Source: Leptospira biflexa (GTDB lineage: Bacteria > Spirochaetota > UBA4802 > UB4802). Taken from it: a stretch of 41,441 bases of DNA. Location of the stretch: contig DYLU01000019.1 of the NCBI GenBank assembly GCA_020721905.1, positions 1 through 41,441 on the forward strand, given 5' to 3'. Under the pieces are notes generated by a model that saw only the letters and a program-made list of their open reading frames with translations, had not been told where the DNA came from and made no database searches. The position numbers and the translations under genes were made by a program. Below, piece by piece: positions 9,563 to 20,800 of the stretch (within the stretch, counting starts at the first letter, position 1; the number at the start of each line of letters is the position of its first letter).

Positions 9563-9748
9563 TTTTCTCACCTTTTTCAGTATGGTCACATTGTTGTGTA
9601 AACAGTTTGTAAACAGATGTACTAAGCATGCAATTATCGTCAATAATTAATTTACAGTAACTATCGGTCATAAAGAAATAACAATAATTTGATGTATGGT
9701 ATGATTTTAAGTATTTTATAATTACTATTATGGTATTAGAATATTGCT

Positions 9749-10741
9749 ATGGATGTGACAAATCTTTTTACATATAAATACCTTAAAAGAAAAAAATTGA
9801 CAGTCATAATATACTTAATTTTATTATGTGCAATAATTACTATTAATGTAGTGTTTTTGCTGATTCATCAGTTTGCCATCAATTACATTACCATAAGTTT
9901 CTTTTCAGAGATTATGCTTTTGATTGTGGCAAACATAGTGGCAGTGAGCATATCTTTTTTAATTGTTAGTAAAATGCTTCAGAAACGCTACAATGATGTT
10001 GCTGCTTCGCTTTTAACGGTTTTGAAACAATTTGAAAAAGGCAATCTTACCTATCCATTTTCTATTGACAATGGGCGTTTTGATAATGTGTTGCGCTACA
10101 TGCAAAAATTAATGATGAGGCCAAACAGCAACCCTGTATCATTTGATGAAAAGCTGAATGAAAGAGTGTTTGAAATAATAACAGTACTGATCAGTGCAAT
10201 GGAAGATAAAGATCCTTATACCAGTGGGCATACAACACGTGTTGCTCAGTATGCACTGGCAATTGGAAAACGTTTGGGTTTGTCACATGAACAAATGCGA
10301 CTGCTTAACCATGCTGCTGCTGCTCACGATATTGGCAAAATTGGCATACCCATTGAAATAATTGAGAAAAAAGGCCATCTAAATGAAAAAGAAAAACTCA
10401 TGATGGAAAGCCATCCAATACGGGGAATGAAGATTTTGTCATCAATTGATTACATGGAAGATATTGCATCAATTATCATGTATCATCACGAGCGTGCAGA
10501 TGGGAAAGGCTATTATCAATTGCCCGGTGAAAAAGTTCCTATTGAAGCAAAGATCATTGCAGTTGCAGATGCACTGGATGCAATGCTCAGTGACAGGCCA
10601 TATAGGAAGGCACTATCGCTTCATGAAGCAAAACAGGAAATCATTAAACATAAAGGCACACAATTTGATCCTGTAGTAGTTGATGCATTAATTAAAGTAC
10701 TTGATGAAAAAGAACCATTAAAAGAATTTATTGCTTTTTAA
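9749..10741 (+). CDS. Membrane-anchored HD-GYP domain protein (putative c-di-GMP phosphodiesterase)
   Basis: A 330-residue two-part protein. Two hydrophobic helices (about residues 17-40 and 50-75) anchor it in the inner membrane. A short linker leads to an HD-GYP domain from about residue 140. The metal ligands are visible: SGHTTRV (His161), AAHDIGKIG (His193-Asp194), ESHPIRG and HHERADG (from 246). The domain signature reads HHERADGKGYYQLPG, with GYY where GYP is usual, a modest deviation. The C-terminal GTQFDP motif is intact. HD-GYP proteins hydrolyse c-di-GMP; with all metal ligands present this one is probably active. No clear Shine-Dalgarno element precedes the ATG. Its 3' end overlaps the convergent STAS gene by 14 bases. 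Confidence 0.9.
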   Translation: MDVTNLFTYKYLKRKKLTVIIYLILLCAIITINVVFLLIHQFAINYITISFFSEIMLLIVANIVAVSISFLIVSKMLQKRYNDVAASLLTVLKQFEKGNLTYPFSIDNGRFDNVLRYMQKLMMRPNSNPVSFDEKLNERVFEIITVLISAMEDKDPYTSGHTTRVAQYALAIGKRLGLSHEQMRLLNHAAAAHDIGKIGIPIEIIEKKGHLNEKEKLMMESHPIRGMKILSSIDYMEDIASIIMYHHERADGKGYYQLPGEKVPIEAKIIAVADALDAMLSDRPYRKALSLHEAKQEIIKHKGTQFDPVVVDALIKVLDEKEPLKEFIAF

Positions 10742-11069
10742 CATATTTTTTTATAAATTCTTCCTGTGTCAATATAGAAATAAACTGGTCCAGTTTAGCT
10801 ATTTTAAAAATACTTTCAACATTTTCATTTATATCATAACAAACAAATTCAATATTGCTTTTAAGTGCTAAGTTCATGCATCGTACCAGCGAACCAATCC
10901 CAGATGAATCTATATATTTCAAATTGCGAAGGTTAAGTGCAATAATTTTTGGATTATCTTCAATATGATGGCGATAAACTGTTTCAAAGTTATGCACTTC
11001 GGAAATATCGTATCGACCGTTTAAAGTAAATATTAGTAATGGTCCTTCTTTGTGTACATCAATTTGCAT
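10728..11069 (-). CDS. STAS-domain protein, anti-sigma factor antagonist type
   Basis: A 113-residue single STAS domain, as in SpoIIAA/RsbV, which bind partner kinases or anti-sigma factors and are switched by serine phosphorylation. The loop NLRNLKYIDSSGIGSLVRCM holds the conserved DSSG, so Ser55 or Ser56 is the likely phosphorylation site. Strands such as LLIFTLNGRYDI and IIALNLRN fit the fold. There is no partner kinase or sigma factor gene nearby. It converges on the HD-GYP gene with a 14-base overlap of coding ends, so transcripts of the two would be complementary at their 3' ends. Confidence 0.87.
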   Translation of the reverse strand: MQIDVHKEGPLLIFTLNGRYDISEVHNFETVYRHHIEDNPKIIALNLRNLKYIDSSGIGSLVRCMNLALKSNIEFVCYDINENVESIFKIAKLDQFISILTQEEFIKKYVKKQ

Positions 11070-11215
11070 TTGATTGCTCAGATAAATTATGAATTAATAT
11101 CGGTAACAAAAACCCTGTTATATATGTTTCATAACTGCGAAATACCAGTTAATAGAGTGGGGTGTTTAATTATTAATGTCAACAAATAAATTATTTAAAA
11201 AATTAAAAAATATTA

Positions 11216-12460
11216 TTATACAAAGTTAGCTGCTGAATACAGATATAATACAGCTATTGATAGGAGCAATGTTATTACTGTAACCAGTATGCCTGGCTTT
11301 AAGAATTCCATAAAGCTTATTTTAACGCCCAATTTAGACGCTGATTCCAGCACAATAAGATTTGCCATTGCCCCAATTATTGTTGCATTGCCAGCCAGTG
11401 TTGATGATGAAGCCAGCGCTAACCATATAATCGTTCTGTTACTGTATTTTAATGCAGGCCCTAATAAAATAACAAAAGGCACATTGCTGACTATTTGTGA
11501 AAATACAAGGCTTACAGCATGTAAAAGCGTTATACCGGACAGGCTATCGGTAAAGCGGGAAAACTTCAGGAATTGTGACATGATTCCAGCTTTTTCAGCA
11601 CCTTTGACTATAATAAATAGTGATGCAAAGAACAATAACAAAACCCAGTCTATCTCTTTGATTATTTTTGATGGTTTGATTTTGCCCAATAATAACATTA
11701 ATGCGCTGCCGGCAAGCGCAATCAATGGAATTGATATACCAAGAACGTGATGAAGAAGAAAAAAGAATGTGATAAGAATAAAAATGGGAACAGAAAATAT
11801 CATGGATGATAGGTTATATTCGTAGTCGTTCTGACTGTAATGCAAAACCAGCTGTGTTTCAAAAGTGTGTGAATACATGCGTTTAATGCACACTACAATA
11901 ATAATCATCCCGATAATGGAAACTGGCAGCAGGTGAAGAAGAAAATATACATAGGGAATGCCTGAATAGATGCCAATAAGCATATTCTGTGGATTACCGG
12001 TGATGGTCATTGCGCTGCCTGTATTAGAAGCCAATATTTCCGCTATCAGGTATGGTTTTGGGTCCAGTTGTGCTGATCTGCAAATTGATATTATGATTGG
12101 GGTAAACATAAGAACAACTGCATCATTAACCAGAAATGCGCTTGCAATGCCAGTTGTGAAAGTAATGATCCATAAAAGCTGTAACGGGGTTTTGGAAAAA
12201 GATATTGTTTTTTGTGCAATAAAGGCAAAAAAACCATCAAGTTCCAATGTTGCTATGACTATCATCATGCCCAGTAATAGGGCTATTGTGTTAAAATCAA
12301 TAGCATGGGCAGCCTCGTCAAAAGAAAGCACCCCCGTTAAAATCATAGCAACAGCGCCAAAATAAGCAGCGGATGGCCTGTCAACATTAACCCACGGAAG
12401 GCGGGTAAAAATTATTCCCAGGTAGGTTATAATAAATATTATTAAGGCACTATAATACAT
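11216..12460 (-). CDS. ArsB/NhaD (ion transporter superfamily) permease
   Basis: Inner-membrane permease of 414 residues made almost entirely of hydrophobic helices, matching the ArsB/NhaD/SLC13-type superfamily. The two-fold pattern is visible: VNDAVVLMFTPII with ASNTGSAMTITGNPQNMLIG in the first half, then VSNVPFVILLGPAL with SSSTLAGNATIIGAMANLIV in the second. The GNPQNMLIG and GNATIIGAMANLIV loops are the substrate/ion-binding re-entrant segments of this superfamily. Arsenite, Na+/H+ or a carboxylate are all possible; there is no arsR or arsA nearby. The start is uncertain. The ATG at 12460 begins the first helix but lacks a ribosome site, while a TTG at 12481 lies just after AAGGG. Confidence 0.85.
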   Translation of the reverse strand: MYYSALIIFIITYLGIIFTRLPWVNVDRPSAAYFGAVAMILTGVLSFDEAAHAIDFNTIALLLGMMIVIATLELDGFFAFIAQKTISFSKTPLQLLWIITFTTGIASAFLVNDAVVLMFTPIIISICRSAQLDPKPYLIAEILASNTGSAMTITGNPQNMLIGIYSGIPYVYFLLHLLPVSIIGMIIIVVCIKRMYSHTFETQLVLHYSQNDYEYNLSSMIFSVPIFILITFFFLLHHVLGISIPLIALAGSALMLLLGKIKPSKIIKEIDWVLLLFFASLFIIVKGAEKAGIMSQFLKFSRFTDSLSGITLLHAVSLVFSQIVSNVPFVILLGPALKYSNRTIIWLALASSSTLAGNATIIGAMANLIVLESASKLGVKISFMEFLKPGILVTVITLLLSIAVLYLYSAANFV

Positions 12461-12495
12461 GGCGATAGTTACTGATAACAAAACCCTTAAATTAA

Positions 12496-12531
12496 AAAAT
12501 GCAGAGGGTGTGTAGTATTCCTCTGCATTTT
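12496..12531 (-). terminator. Intrinsic terminator after tRNA-Gln
   Basis: A 12-base perfect stem, AAAATGCAGAGG with CCTCTGCATTTT (12496-12507 with 12520-12531), has a 12-base loop. On the minus strand it is followed by a T-run. It sits just after the tRNA and before the permease gene on the same strand, separating the two units. Its own A/T ends mean it could act in both directions. Confidence 0.88.
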
Positions 12532-12545
12532 CTGTTACATAGATG

Positions 12546-12618
12546 CTGCCCGGCCAGGACTCGAACCTGGACTACTCTGATCCAGAGTCAGATGTGTTGC
12601 CAGTTACACCACCGGGCA
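12546..12618 (-). tRNA. tRNA-Gln, anticodon CTG
   Basis: A full cloverleaf can be folded. The acceptor stem TGCCCGG pairs with CCGGGCA. The anticodon stem TCTGA/TCAGA encloses the loop CTCTGGA, which gives anticodon CTG (reads CAG). The T arm is CCAGG-TTCGAGT-CCTGG and the discriminator base is G. CCA is not encoded. The U1-A72 pair and G73 are known identity elements for glutamine tRNAs. It lies 124 bases downstream of glnS on the same strand and is followed by a strong terminator. Confidence 0.95.
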
Positions 12619-12742
12619 ATTTCATATAAACAATCTATAGCACATAGTTTTTGTAAACAAAAATTTTGTCAATAATTTTGACACTATTCATTATTCTTTT
12701 TAATCTATTTTCCCATTGTTTGTGATTCTACAACCTTAACAA

Positions 12743-14419
12743 TCACACTTCTTTTTTTGCTATTTTTGCCCATGTATCTTTCAGTGTTACTGTTCTGTTA
12801 AATATAAGTCTGTCATTGCTGGAATCAGGGTCAACAGTAAAATAGCCCAGGCGCTCAAACTGGAAATTAGTGTAAGCCTGTGCGCCTTTAACATAAGGTT
12901 CTATATATCCATTGACAACTGTTAATGAATCAGGATTAATGTAATCAGTAAAATCTTTCCCTTCATCAACTTCCGACGGGTCTTCTTTTGTGAACAATCG
13001 GTCATAAAGCTGTATTTGGGCAGGTAGTGCATGTTTTGCACTTACCCAGTGTATGGTGCCTTTAACTTTTCTTCCATCTGGTGCATACCCGTCTTTTGTA
13101 TCAGGGTCATAGGTGCAGTGAATTTGGGTAATGGTTCCGTTACTATCTTTTATAACATTTACACATTTAATGAAATAAGTATAACGCAAACGCACTTCGG
13201 CACCAGGTGAAAGCCTGAAAAATTTCTTTGGCGGATTTTCCATAAAATCATCACGCTCAATGTAAAGAACTCTGGAAAACGGTATGCTTCGGGTGACGGA
13301 AGCAGGGTCTTCAGGATTATTTATGCCTTCAACATATTCAATCTGATTATCAGGATAATTAAGTATTACCACTTTAAGGGGGTTTAAAACACACATAACA
13401 CGGTTAGCTTTTTTATTTAAATCTTCCCGTATGCAGTGTTCAAGCAGTGCAATATCAACCTTACTATCCTTTTTTGCCACACCAACAATCTTTGCAAAAT
13501 TTTTAATAGAGGTGGGGGTATATCCTCTTCTCCTAAGTCCTGCAATGGTAGGCATGCGAGGATCATCCCAGCCATGCACATATCCTTCCTGCACCAGTCT
13601 TAAAAGCATACGCTTGCTCATAACTGTGTAGGTTAAATTGAGGCGTGCAAACTCAATCTGTTTTGGACGTTGGCCCGTTGCAATCTGGTCTAAAAACCAG
13701 TCATACAATGGGCGGTGTACTTCAAATTCAAGAGTACAAATTGAATGGGTTATCCCTTCAATGTAGTCGGATTGACCATGAGCCCAATCGTAAGTAGGGT
13801 AAATGCACCATCTGGTGCCCGTACGATGATGGTCTGCATGTTTTATGCGGTACATGACAGGATCACGCATATGCATATTGGGTGATGCCATGTCTATCTT
13901 TGCACGCAATGTTTTTGATCCGTCGGGAAACTCGCCGTTTTTCATGCGTTCAAATAAGTCTAAATTTTCTTCAATACTGCGGTTGCGGTATGGGCTTTCT
14001 TTGCCAGACTGGGTAGGAGTTCCACGTGTTGCTGCAACTTCCTCGGCGCTCATGTCACATACATAGGCTTTACCATTTTTAATTAAAACTTTAGCCCATT
14101 CATATAATTGGTCAAAATAATCAGAAGCATGCTTAACGTCACTATCCCACCGAAAGCCTAACCATTGAATATCCTGTTTTATTGATTCAACGTATTCAAC
14201 ATCTTCCTTTTCAGGGTTGGTATCATCTAACCGCAAATTGCATTTACCATTATATTTTTGAGCAATACCAAAGTTAAGGCATATTGATTTTGCATGACCA
14301 ATATGAAGATAGCCGTTTGGCTCAGGAGGAAAACGCGTAATAACAGATGTACAGATGTTATTTTTTAAATCTTCGTTAATTATTTCTTCAATGAAATTTG
14401 TAGCTTGTGGTAGTTCCAT
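12743..14419 (-). CDS. glnS: Glutaminyl-tRNA synthetase
   Basis: Direct GlnRS (558 residues, close to E. coli GlnS), which charges tRNA-Gln without the transamidation route. Signatures: [18 protein letters not shown] with HIGH at 39-42, [19 protein letters not shown], the acceptor-binding segment [16 protein letters not shown], and the KMSKS variant VMSKRML at about residue 270. The C-terminal anticodon-binding beta-barrels follow ([24 protein letters not shown]). I chose the ATG at 14419, where [14 protein letters not shown] aligns with the family N-terminus. The ATG at 14449 would add ten unrelated residues and overlaps the best promoter -10. Its cognate tRNA lies directly downstream. Confidence 0.97.
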   Translation of the reverse strand: MELPQATNFIEEIINEDLKNNICTSVITRFPPEPNGYLHIGHAKSICLNFGIAQKYNGKCNLRLDDTNPEKEDVEYVESIKQDIQWLGFRWDSDVKHASDYFDQLYEWAKVLIKNGKAYVCDMSAEEVAATRGTPTQSGKESPYRNRSIEENLDLFERMKNGEFPDGSKTLRAKIDMASPNMHMRDPVMYRIKHADHHRTGTRWCIYPTYDWAHGQSDYIEGITHSICTLEFEVHRPLYDWFLDQIATGQRPKQIEFARLNLTYTVMSKRMLLRLVQEGYVHGWDDPRMPTIAGLRRRGYTPTSIKNFAKIVGVAKKDSKVDIALLEHCIREDLNKKANRVMCVLNPLKVVILNYPDNQIEYVEGINNPEDPASVTRSIPFSRVLYIERDDFMENPPKKFFRLSPGAEVRLRYTYFIKCVNVIKDSNGTITQIHCTYDPDTKDGYAPDGRKVKGTIHWVSAKHALPAQIQLYDRLFTKEDPSEVDEGKDFTDYINPDSLTVVNGYIEPYVKGAQAYTNFQFERLGYFTVDPDSSNDRLIFNRTVTLKDTWAKIAKKEV

Positions 14420-14449
14420 AATAGTATCGTACCATAATGTAATGTACAT

Positions 14450-14480
14450 ACTGTAACAAGAATAAGGTTTATTTTGTCAA
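14450..14480 (-). promoter_or_regulatory. Candidate glnS promoter
   Basis: On the minus strand a perfect -35 TTGACA (14475-14480) is followed by TACAGT (14450-14455) after 19 bases. The spacer is longer than ideal. If real, transcription starts inside the 14449 ATG region, which supports the 14419 start. Confidence 0.35.
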
Positions 14481-14846
14481 GACATTATAATTCTTTTATG
14501 TATCCTCCTGCCGCATTAGTTTTTTTCTTTTCATTTTAGATGCAACAACCTTTTTTTATTTTGTAAATATGGGATAAATTGACGGTTGCATTGCAAAGTA
14601 CTGCTGAAATGATTATAGCAATCAAAAAGTTAATTGTGTGATAAAAAATGAATGAAGTCATGTAGCTTATTCAGATTTGTTATAGTATTGATACGTTAAA
14701 AAGCGTGAAAGAGAGTTCAGGTTATTGTGCGTTTTTTAAATACGTTGCACTGTGAAGATTAGTCAATAATTACCCCATGGCACTGAAAGGATTGAAGAGT
14801 ATAAGGATAAAAAGATTACAATAATGCCAATGCGGGAATGGCCCGG
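14481..14846. other. Intergenic gap without a gene
   Basis: About 370 AT-rich bases between the glnS promoter region and the end of the RND operon. I found no coding frame, RNA gene or strong hairpin. No clear intrinsic terminator for the 14-kb operon is visible on the minus strand just after 14847. Confidence 0.5.
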
Positions 14847-17800
14847 TTAGCCCTTACGATTGCCGTACGCTCCGTGAAACATGACCGGTGTTATAATCAT
14901 AATGATTGCAAGAGTACCGGATAACCCGGCAATTAATGATATGGCAAAACCCTGCCATAGATTGCTTCCGCCACCTGTAAACAAAAGAGGTACAAGGCCT
15001 GCTACTGTTGTTACTGTTGTCATCAGCATTGGGCGGAATCGCTGTAATGAAAGCATTATGTAGTCATTCAATGACAATGGTGCTCTTTTGTTTATCAATG
15101 TGTTGCTGTAACTATCTAAAAGCAAAATAGAATTGTTGACAACCGTTCCGGTAAGCACAATACATCCCAGTGCTGTTGCAATATTAAATGATACGCCAGA
15201 AACAAATACAGCCCATAGTGCACATATCCACGAAAATGGTATTGATGCCATTACGATAAGTGGAAGAAGAACCGATTCAAAAATAGCACCCAACACCAGG
15301 TAGGTGACAGCCACTGCTATTATTATATAGGCAACGATATAGTATTTTGTTTTCTTTTGTTCTATATAGGTTTTCCCAAATTCGATGTAATACCCATCAG
15401 GTATATGCATGGTGGTAATACAATGCTGTAATTGCTCCTCAAACTTTTGCTGTGAATTGTCATGCGGAACAATGCTAATTGTTTCTGCGCGCATCTTATC
15501 GTAGTGCCATAGTGTGGTGATGATGGAAGATGGTTTAATAGTGGCAATTTCCTTCAGGGCAATGGTTTTATTGTGTAATGGCAACTGAATAGTGGCAATG
15601 TCATGTTCAATATCAAGAGGCTGTTTTGACCTTACACGTATATCTATCTCCCCGTTTTCAATATATTTTGAAATAACAGGTCCATACAGCGCACTGCGAA
15701 TATAATTGCCTGCAAAAGCTACCGGAATAGTTAGCTCTGCACACTTTATCCGGTCAAACTCAAGTGCAATCTCTGGTCGCTCTTCTTTGAAGTGATACAC
15801 AATATCTTTAACATGAGCAGTAGATAAAAGCTTTTCAGCAAGATTCTTTGCAATTGAACGAATGATTGTTACATCACTTCCTTTGATGACGATGGTTATT
15901 TCATTTTTAATTTCCCCTGAGTTTTGTGTAAATAAAAGCGAACTATCATGCGGAGCTTGTATGCATGATTGCAGTAATGGTGTGCTGGAGCTGTCGTTCA
16001 GTGTAAAAATAAAATCAGCATGTGATGGTTCAATACGGGCGGTATAATCTGCAATGTATGGCAATTGCTTACATTGTGCTTCAATGATAGCAGAACTTTC
16101 AGCAGTAGCGGCAAGAGAGCTTCCTGAAGGCAGTTCAAGGCGGGCAAATACTTTATTTTGCTGTGTAAAGGAAAAGTGCTCAAAGTGCAGATGCGTAACA
16201 GGGATAATTGCGCTTAAAACTAAATATGTTATAATAACTAAAAATGACTTTCTATGTGTAAATGCGTAATGCAGTATCGTGCAGTAGGTATCTTTGATAT
16301 GTATTTTTTTATAATACGCAACAAAGGTTGTAATGATGCTATTTTTTTTTTGTATGTACGTTTTTACGGATTGGTATGCAGTGCGGAAACATTTAATTTT
16401 TATTGGTATTGCAGTGCTATGAACAAATAACCATGGTACAAATATGACGGCTACAATAAATGAACCAATAATTCCTGAAATGACAACTCCTGCTAATTCA
16501 ATGTAGGTCACAGTACTTTTATGTTTTAATAGTATACAGGGGATAAAAACTGCAATAGTGGTAAGGCTTGATGCAAGCAGTGCTTTTGAAATTTTTACGG
16601 TGGATTGTACAACGCTCAAAGTATCTATTGTTGTGGTGCTTTGCGTGATGTGTTCTATCAAGATTATGCTGTTATCAACAACCATTCCAATTGCAATGGC
16701 TATCCCTGATAGTGTGATAATATTTAGCGAAGAGTTATGTACATAAAGATATACACCAATACCCATAAGGCTAAAAGGAATGGCAATAATGGCAGGCAAA
16801 GCATTCCGTGCGCTTTTCAAGAACGCATATAATACAATGATAGTTAATGCTATACTAAAAAGACAGCTTACATACAGGTTGCTCAAAATCTTTTGTATTT
16901 CATCTGCTTCGTTATAGATGATTTTGATTTGAACATCAGGTAAATGCATATCCTGTAACAGAGATAGTATTGACTGTGATACATTAAGAGGGTTGGCAAT
17001 AGATGATTTGTATATATAGATTGAGATGTGTTCACTGCCATTGTATCGGGCTATTGAATCTTTATCTTCAGCAAAGTTAGATATTGTAGCAAAATGCGAA
17101 AGGGGGATGATGGAACGTGATGAAGGAATCACAACAGGTTGCAATAAGATATCATTAACTGAAGAAAATTTACTTTGTAATAGTATTGAGTAATCGCAAA
17201 ATGTGTTATAAAGCATGCCTATCGGTGTTATGAAATTGTTATTCTGCATGGTCTGAACAATGTGAGGTAGTGAAATTGAGTGAGCTACCATATAATTATT
17301 GTCACAGATAATTGTAATCTCACGTTTTGATCCGCCACCAATTTCAATACGGGACACCCCATCAATACGCTCTATCTGCTTTTTTATATTTTTTTCTGCA
17401 ATGTCGCGAAGCTGGTTGAGTGAACAGGAATGACCAGTAAGGCTTAGTATTATAACAGGTGAATACTCATTGCTATGAAGATATACTTCCGGCTCGTTGA
17501 CATCACGGGGGAATGATGCCCGTACCGGCTCAATTTTTTCACGTACTTCATAAGATTTAAACTGGATATCCACATCATGCTCAAAGTATAAATAAATACG
17601 TGCCTGATTATCTTCACTGGAGGATACAATCTGTTCAATTCCACCAATAGTGCTTATGGCATTTTCAATTGGCTTTGTTATTATCTCTTCAATTTTATAA
17701 GGCGATTGTCCCGGATAATGGATAACAATCGTGATACCCCTTGTTTCCAAATCGGGTAATAATGATGATGGGATAGTGCTATATGAAAATATTCCTGCGG

Positions 17801-17867
17801 CGATAGTAACCAGAAACAAAAACAATGTTGTGATTTTCCGTGATATAAAAAAATGAATTGCTTTCAT
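14847..17867 (-). CDS. RND efflux permease, HAE-1/AcrB-like (second of a tandem pair)
   Basis: A 1,006-residue inner-membrane RND permease with the two-fold layout: an N-terminal helix (ITTLFLFLVTIAAGIFSY), a periplasmic porter loop, helices 2-6, a second helix and loop (from ITYLVLSAIIPVTHL) and helices 8-12. The first loop carries IIVIHYPGQSP-like VIHYPGQSPYKIEEIITKPIE, diagnostic of the family. Helix 4 has GMVVDNSIILIE with the proton-relay Asp. Helix 10/11 has GTVVNNSILLLDS, with Asn where AcrB has Lys940, as in SwrC-like members. The ATG at 17867 overlaps the previous gene's TGA as ATGA; an upstream start at 17885 is less likely. It is the last gene of the operon. The substrate is unknown. 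Confidence 0.93.
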   Translation of the reverse strand: MKAIHFFISRKITTLFLFLVTIAAGIFSYSTIPSSLLPDLETRGITIVIHYPGQSPYKIEEIITKPIENAISTIGGIEQIVSSSEDNQARIYLYFEHDVDIQFKSYEVREKIEPVRASFPRDVNEPEVYLHSNEYSPVIILSLTGHSCSLNQLRDIAEKNIKKQIERIDGVSRIEIGGGSKREITIICDNNYMVAHSISLPHIVQTMQNNNFITPIGMLYNTFCDYSILLQSKFSSVNDILLQPVVIPSSRSIIPLSHFATISNFAEDKDSIARYNGSEHISIYIYKSSIANPLNVSQSILSLLQDMHLPDVQIKIIYNEADEIQKILSNLYVSCLFSIALTIIVLYAFLKSARNALPAIIAIPFSLMGIGVYLYVHNSSLNIITLSGIAIAIGMVVDNSIILIEHITQSTTTIDTLSVVQSTVKISKALLASSLTTIAVFIPCILLKHKSTVTYIELAGVVISGIIGSFIVAVIFVPWLFVHSTAIPIKIKCFRTAYQSVKTYIQKKNSIITTFVAYYKKIHIKDTYCTILHYAFTHRKSFLVIITYLVLSAIIPVTHLHFEHFSFTQQNKVFARLELPSGSSLAATAESSAIIEAQCKQLPYIADYTARIEPSHADFIFTLNDSSSTPLLQSCIQAPHDSSLLFTQNSGEIKNEITIVIKGSDVTIIRSIAKNLAEKLLSTAHVKDIVYHFKEERPEIALEFDRIKCAELTIPVAFAGNYIRSALYGPVISKYIENGEIDIRVRSKQPLDIEHDIATIQLPLHNKTIALKEIATIKPSSIITTLWHYDKMRAETISIVPHDNSQQKFEEQLQHCITTMHIPDGYYIEFGKTYIEQKKTKYYIVAYIIIAVAVTYLVLGAIFESVLLPLIVMASIPFSWICALWAVFVSGVSFNIATALGCIVLTGTVVNNSILLLDSYSNTLINKRAPLSLNDYIMLSLQRFRPMLMTTVTTVAGLVPLLFTGGGSNLWQGFAISLIAGLSGTLAIIMIITPVMFHGAYGNRKG

Positions 17868-20800
17868 TTTTTTCTGCCTGACCACATAAACAGAATAGAT
17901 GGATACAAAATCATTATAAATGCTGTGCCAGAGAGCATACCGCCAATAATTGCAATTGAAAGAGGTGATTGCAGATCAGACCCTTGCTGCAACCCCAATG
18001 CCAGCGGAAGCAGCCCGCAAATAGTGGTGAGCGATGTCATTATGATTGGCATAAATCGGGTATTACATGCAGAAATGATGGATGATTTTTTATTCTTTGT
18101 GTGTGCAGAAAATTTTATTACTGTATCGGCAAGCAGTATTGCATTGTTAACAATAGTCCCAATAAGAATAACCGATCCCATCAGTGACATTATATTCAGT
18201 GAATTGCCGCTAATAAACAAGAAGACAAAAGAGCCGCATAGAGATATCGGCACTGTGGACATAATGATAAGAGGAAGACCAAGTGATTCAAACTGTGATG
18301 CGATAATCATATAGATTAGTAGTATGGCTAATATAAGTATTGCTATAAGAGATCGTATGGATTCATTGGTCTCTTCTATTTCAGGTGCAACATGGAATGT
18401 ACTATGTGAATCCCTTATGATAGTGTTCCACTGTTTCTGGATTGCTGCAATAACTGAAGATGATGAATACCCATCGTCAATAGAAAATGAAACCGGAATG
18501 TAGCGCTGCTGATCCTTGCGTGTAATTGAGGAATATCCGGATTGTTGTTGTACCCGGGCAATTTCCTGTAACGGAATGTATGCATTCTGTATTTGCAGCG
18601 GGATTGCATTAATATCATCAATACTATCTCTAAAGTTTTTATCAAGCCGTACTGCTATATCTATTTCATTATCATGCTCAAAAAATTTTCCTGCAATACT
18701 TCCGTACAAAGCCGTATGAAGTGTTGAAGCAACATCAAGAAGACTAAGCCCAAACGATGACAATTTTTCTTTATCAGGGTATATAGCTAACTCGGGCTTG
18801 CCTTTTTTAACGTTAACAATATAGCTTTTAACTCCAGGGATATGCTTGCTGTTATTAAAAAATGTCTGCAATGTTTGTTCAATCTCTTCAAGGGATTGTC
18901 CGGTACAGTTAAATGTAATATCACCGGATGAGAAGTGCAATACCTGGCTTAGCTCCGGATTTTGCGCATTATATTCAATTTTTACTGACGATTGGTTATG
19001 AAGGTTTTTTTGCAACCATTGGATGGTGGCATCGGCATCATTACGTACAGTAACTGCAATTTCACCAATATTGGTATTCTTTTCTTTGCCAAAATATTCA
19101 GTGTAATCATCAGGGTTATAGCCAGCATTGATGAGTCTGTTGAGAACATCAGGATTTTTTGCAAGAAGTGAATCAATATAACGGCAATAATCTACGGTGC
19201 TGGAAAGTGGTGTACCAGGGGGCATCTCTATTCTGATCAAAAAATGTTTCTGGGTTGTATGAGGCACAAGGCTTTTATCAAGAAAAAAGATGGATATACC
19301 CCCTGCTACCATGATAATTGCTATACCATGAAATATTTTTTTTGATGGCAAAAGCTTTTGCAGGATTTCATTGTATCGTCTGTTTATACTATCAAGGTAT
19401 TTGTGAATGACCTTAGAAAGTGTAAAAATTTTATTATGGTGTAATTGCAATGTACTGTGATTGGTATCTTTATTGAGAAGGATAAATATTGCAGGGATCA
19501 GCATAACGGATACAATATATGATGCCATAAGGGCAACGGTAACGGTAATGGCAAGTTGTGTAAACAGTGCACCGGCAATCCCCTTAATAAAGATAAGGGG
19601 TAAAAAGATTACCACACTTGTAAGTGTAGAAGAAAGTAATGAAGGTGAAACATTTTCAATTACTCCTCTGATATCCTGGACAATAGTGTTGTTTTTGAAC
19701 TTTGTGCTCTCTATCGTTTCAAGTATAACAATGCCGCAATCAATGAGCATGCCCACACATAATGTCATGCCGCCTAAGGACATCATGTTAATAGATATTT
19801 CAAACAGATTAAGGCAAATCAATGTAATGCAAAGAGAAACAGGAATCGCAATGATGATAATAAGTGAAGCAATAACATTTTGTAAAAAAAGCAGCAACAC
19901 AACAAACGCAATGATTGATCCCATGATTGCCGACGAAATAACATTAGAAATAGCACTCTTAATGTACTGTGAACCATCATAAAAGACCTCACATCGTAAA
20001 TGCTTATATTTTGTGTTAATTTTCTGTACCAGTTGTAATGCCTTTGTGCATACTTTTACGGTGTTTTTACCTGATTCTTTAATAATAGAAAGGTTAATAC
20101 ATTCTGTACCATTGATAAATGATTGACTGGTAATTTCTTTATTACCATCAATGACTTTTGCTACATGTTTTAAAAAAACAGATTTTCCATCTTTTGTAGT
20201 TTTAATGCTAACATTTTCAACATCAGATAGGCTTTTAAATTCGCCAACGGTGCGGATTATAAGTTCTTTATTGCCGGCAGTTATGGTGCCTGCAGGATAG
20301 TTGTAATATGCTTCCTGTATGGCATTAACAATATCCTGAAAATTTACGGTATAGGCACGCATGGAATCCCTGTTTACAAGTACTTCTATGAGGCGGACTT
20401 TCCCGCCCGTTATCTTTGCATTGCCAATGCCATCTATGCGTTCAAATAGCGGCACTATATTTTTTTCAACTTCGTATCGCAGTGCTTTGCTGTCAAGATG
20501 TGACGAGGTAATTGCAATATTCATAACTGGAAGCGCGTTTGGGTCAAAACGTGTTACAATGGGCTTGTACACATCCTGAGGAAGCATTCCTCTGACAAGG
20601 TCTACCTTTTCACGTGTTTTAAGCAGCGCAAAGTCAATATTCCTGCCCCATTGCAGGGTGGCACAAATCAGGCTTGCTCCCTCAATTGATTCGGAACGTA
20701 TTCGTTTAATGCCCGGAACACTGTTAACAGCTTCTTCAATTGGTTTTGTTATAAGCTGTTCTATCTCTGTAGGGGAAGCCCCGGGATAAAGTGTAATAAC

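Noticed and set aside
9563-9643. Upstream extension of trpS by 27 residues
   Set aside because: The Shine-Dalgarno element AAGGTGA and the family N-terminus both favour the ATG at 9562.
14420-14449. Upstream ATG adding ten residues to GlnRS
   Set aside because: The extra residues are not family sequence, and the codon abuts the best candidate promoter -10.
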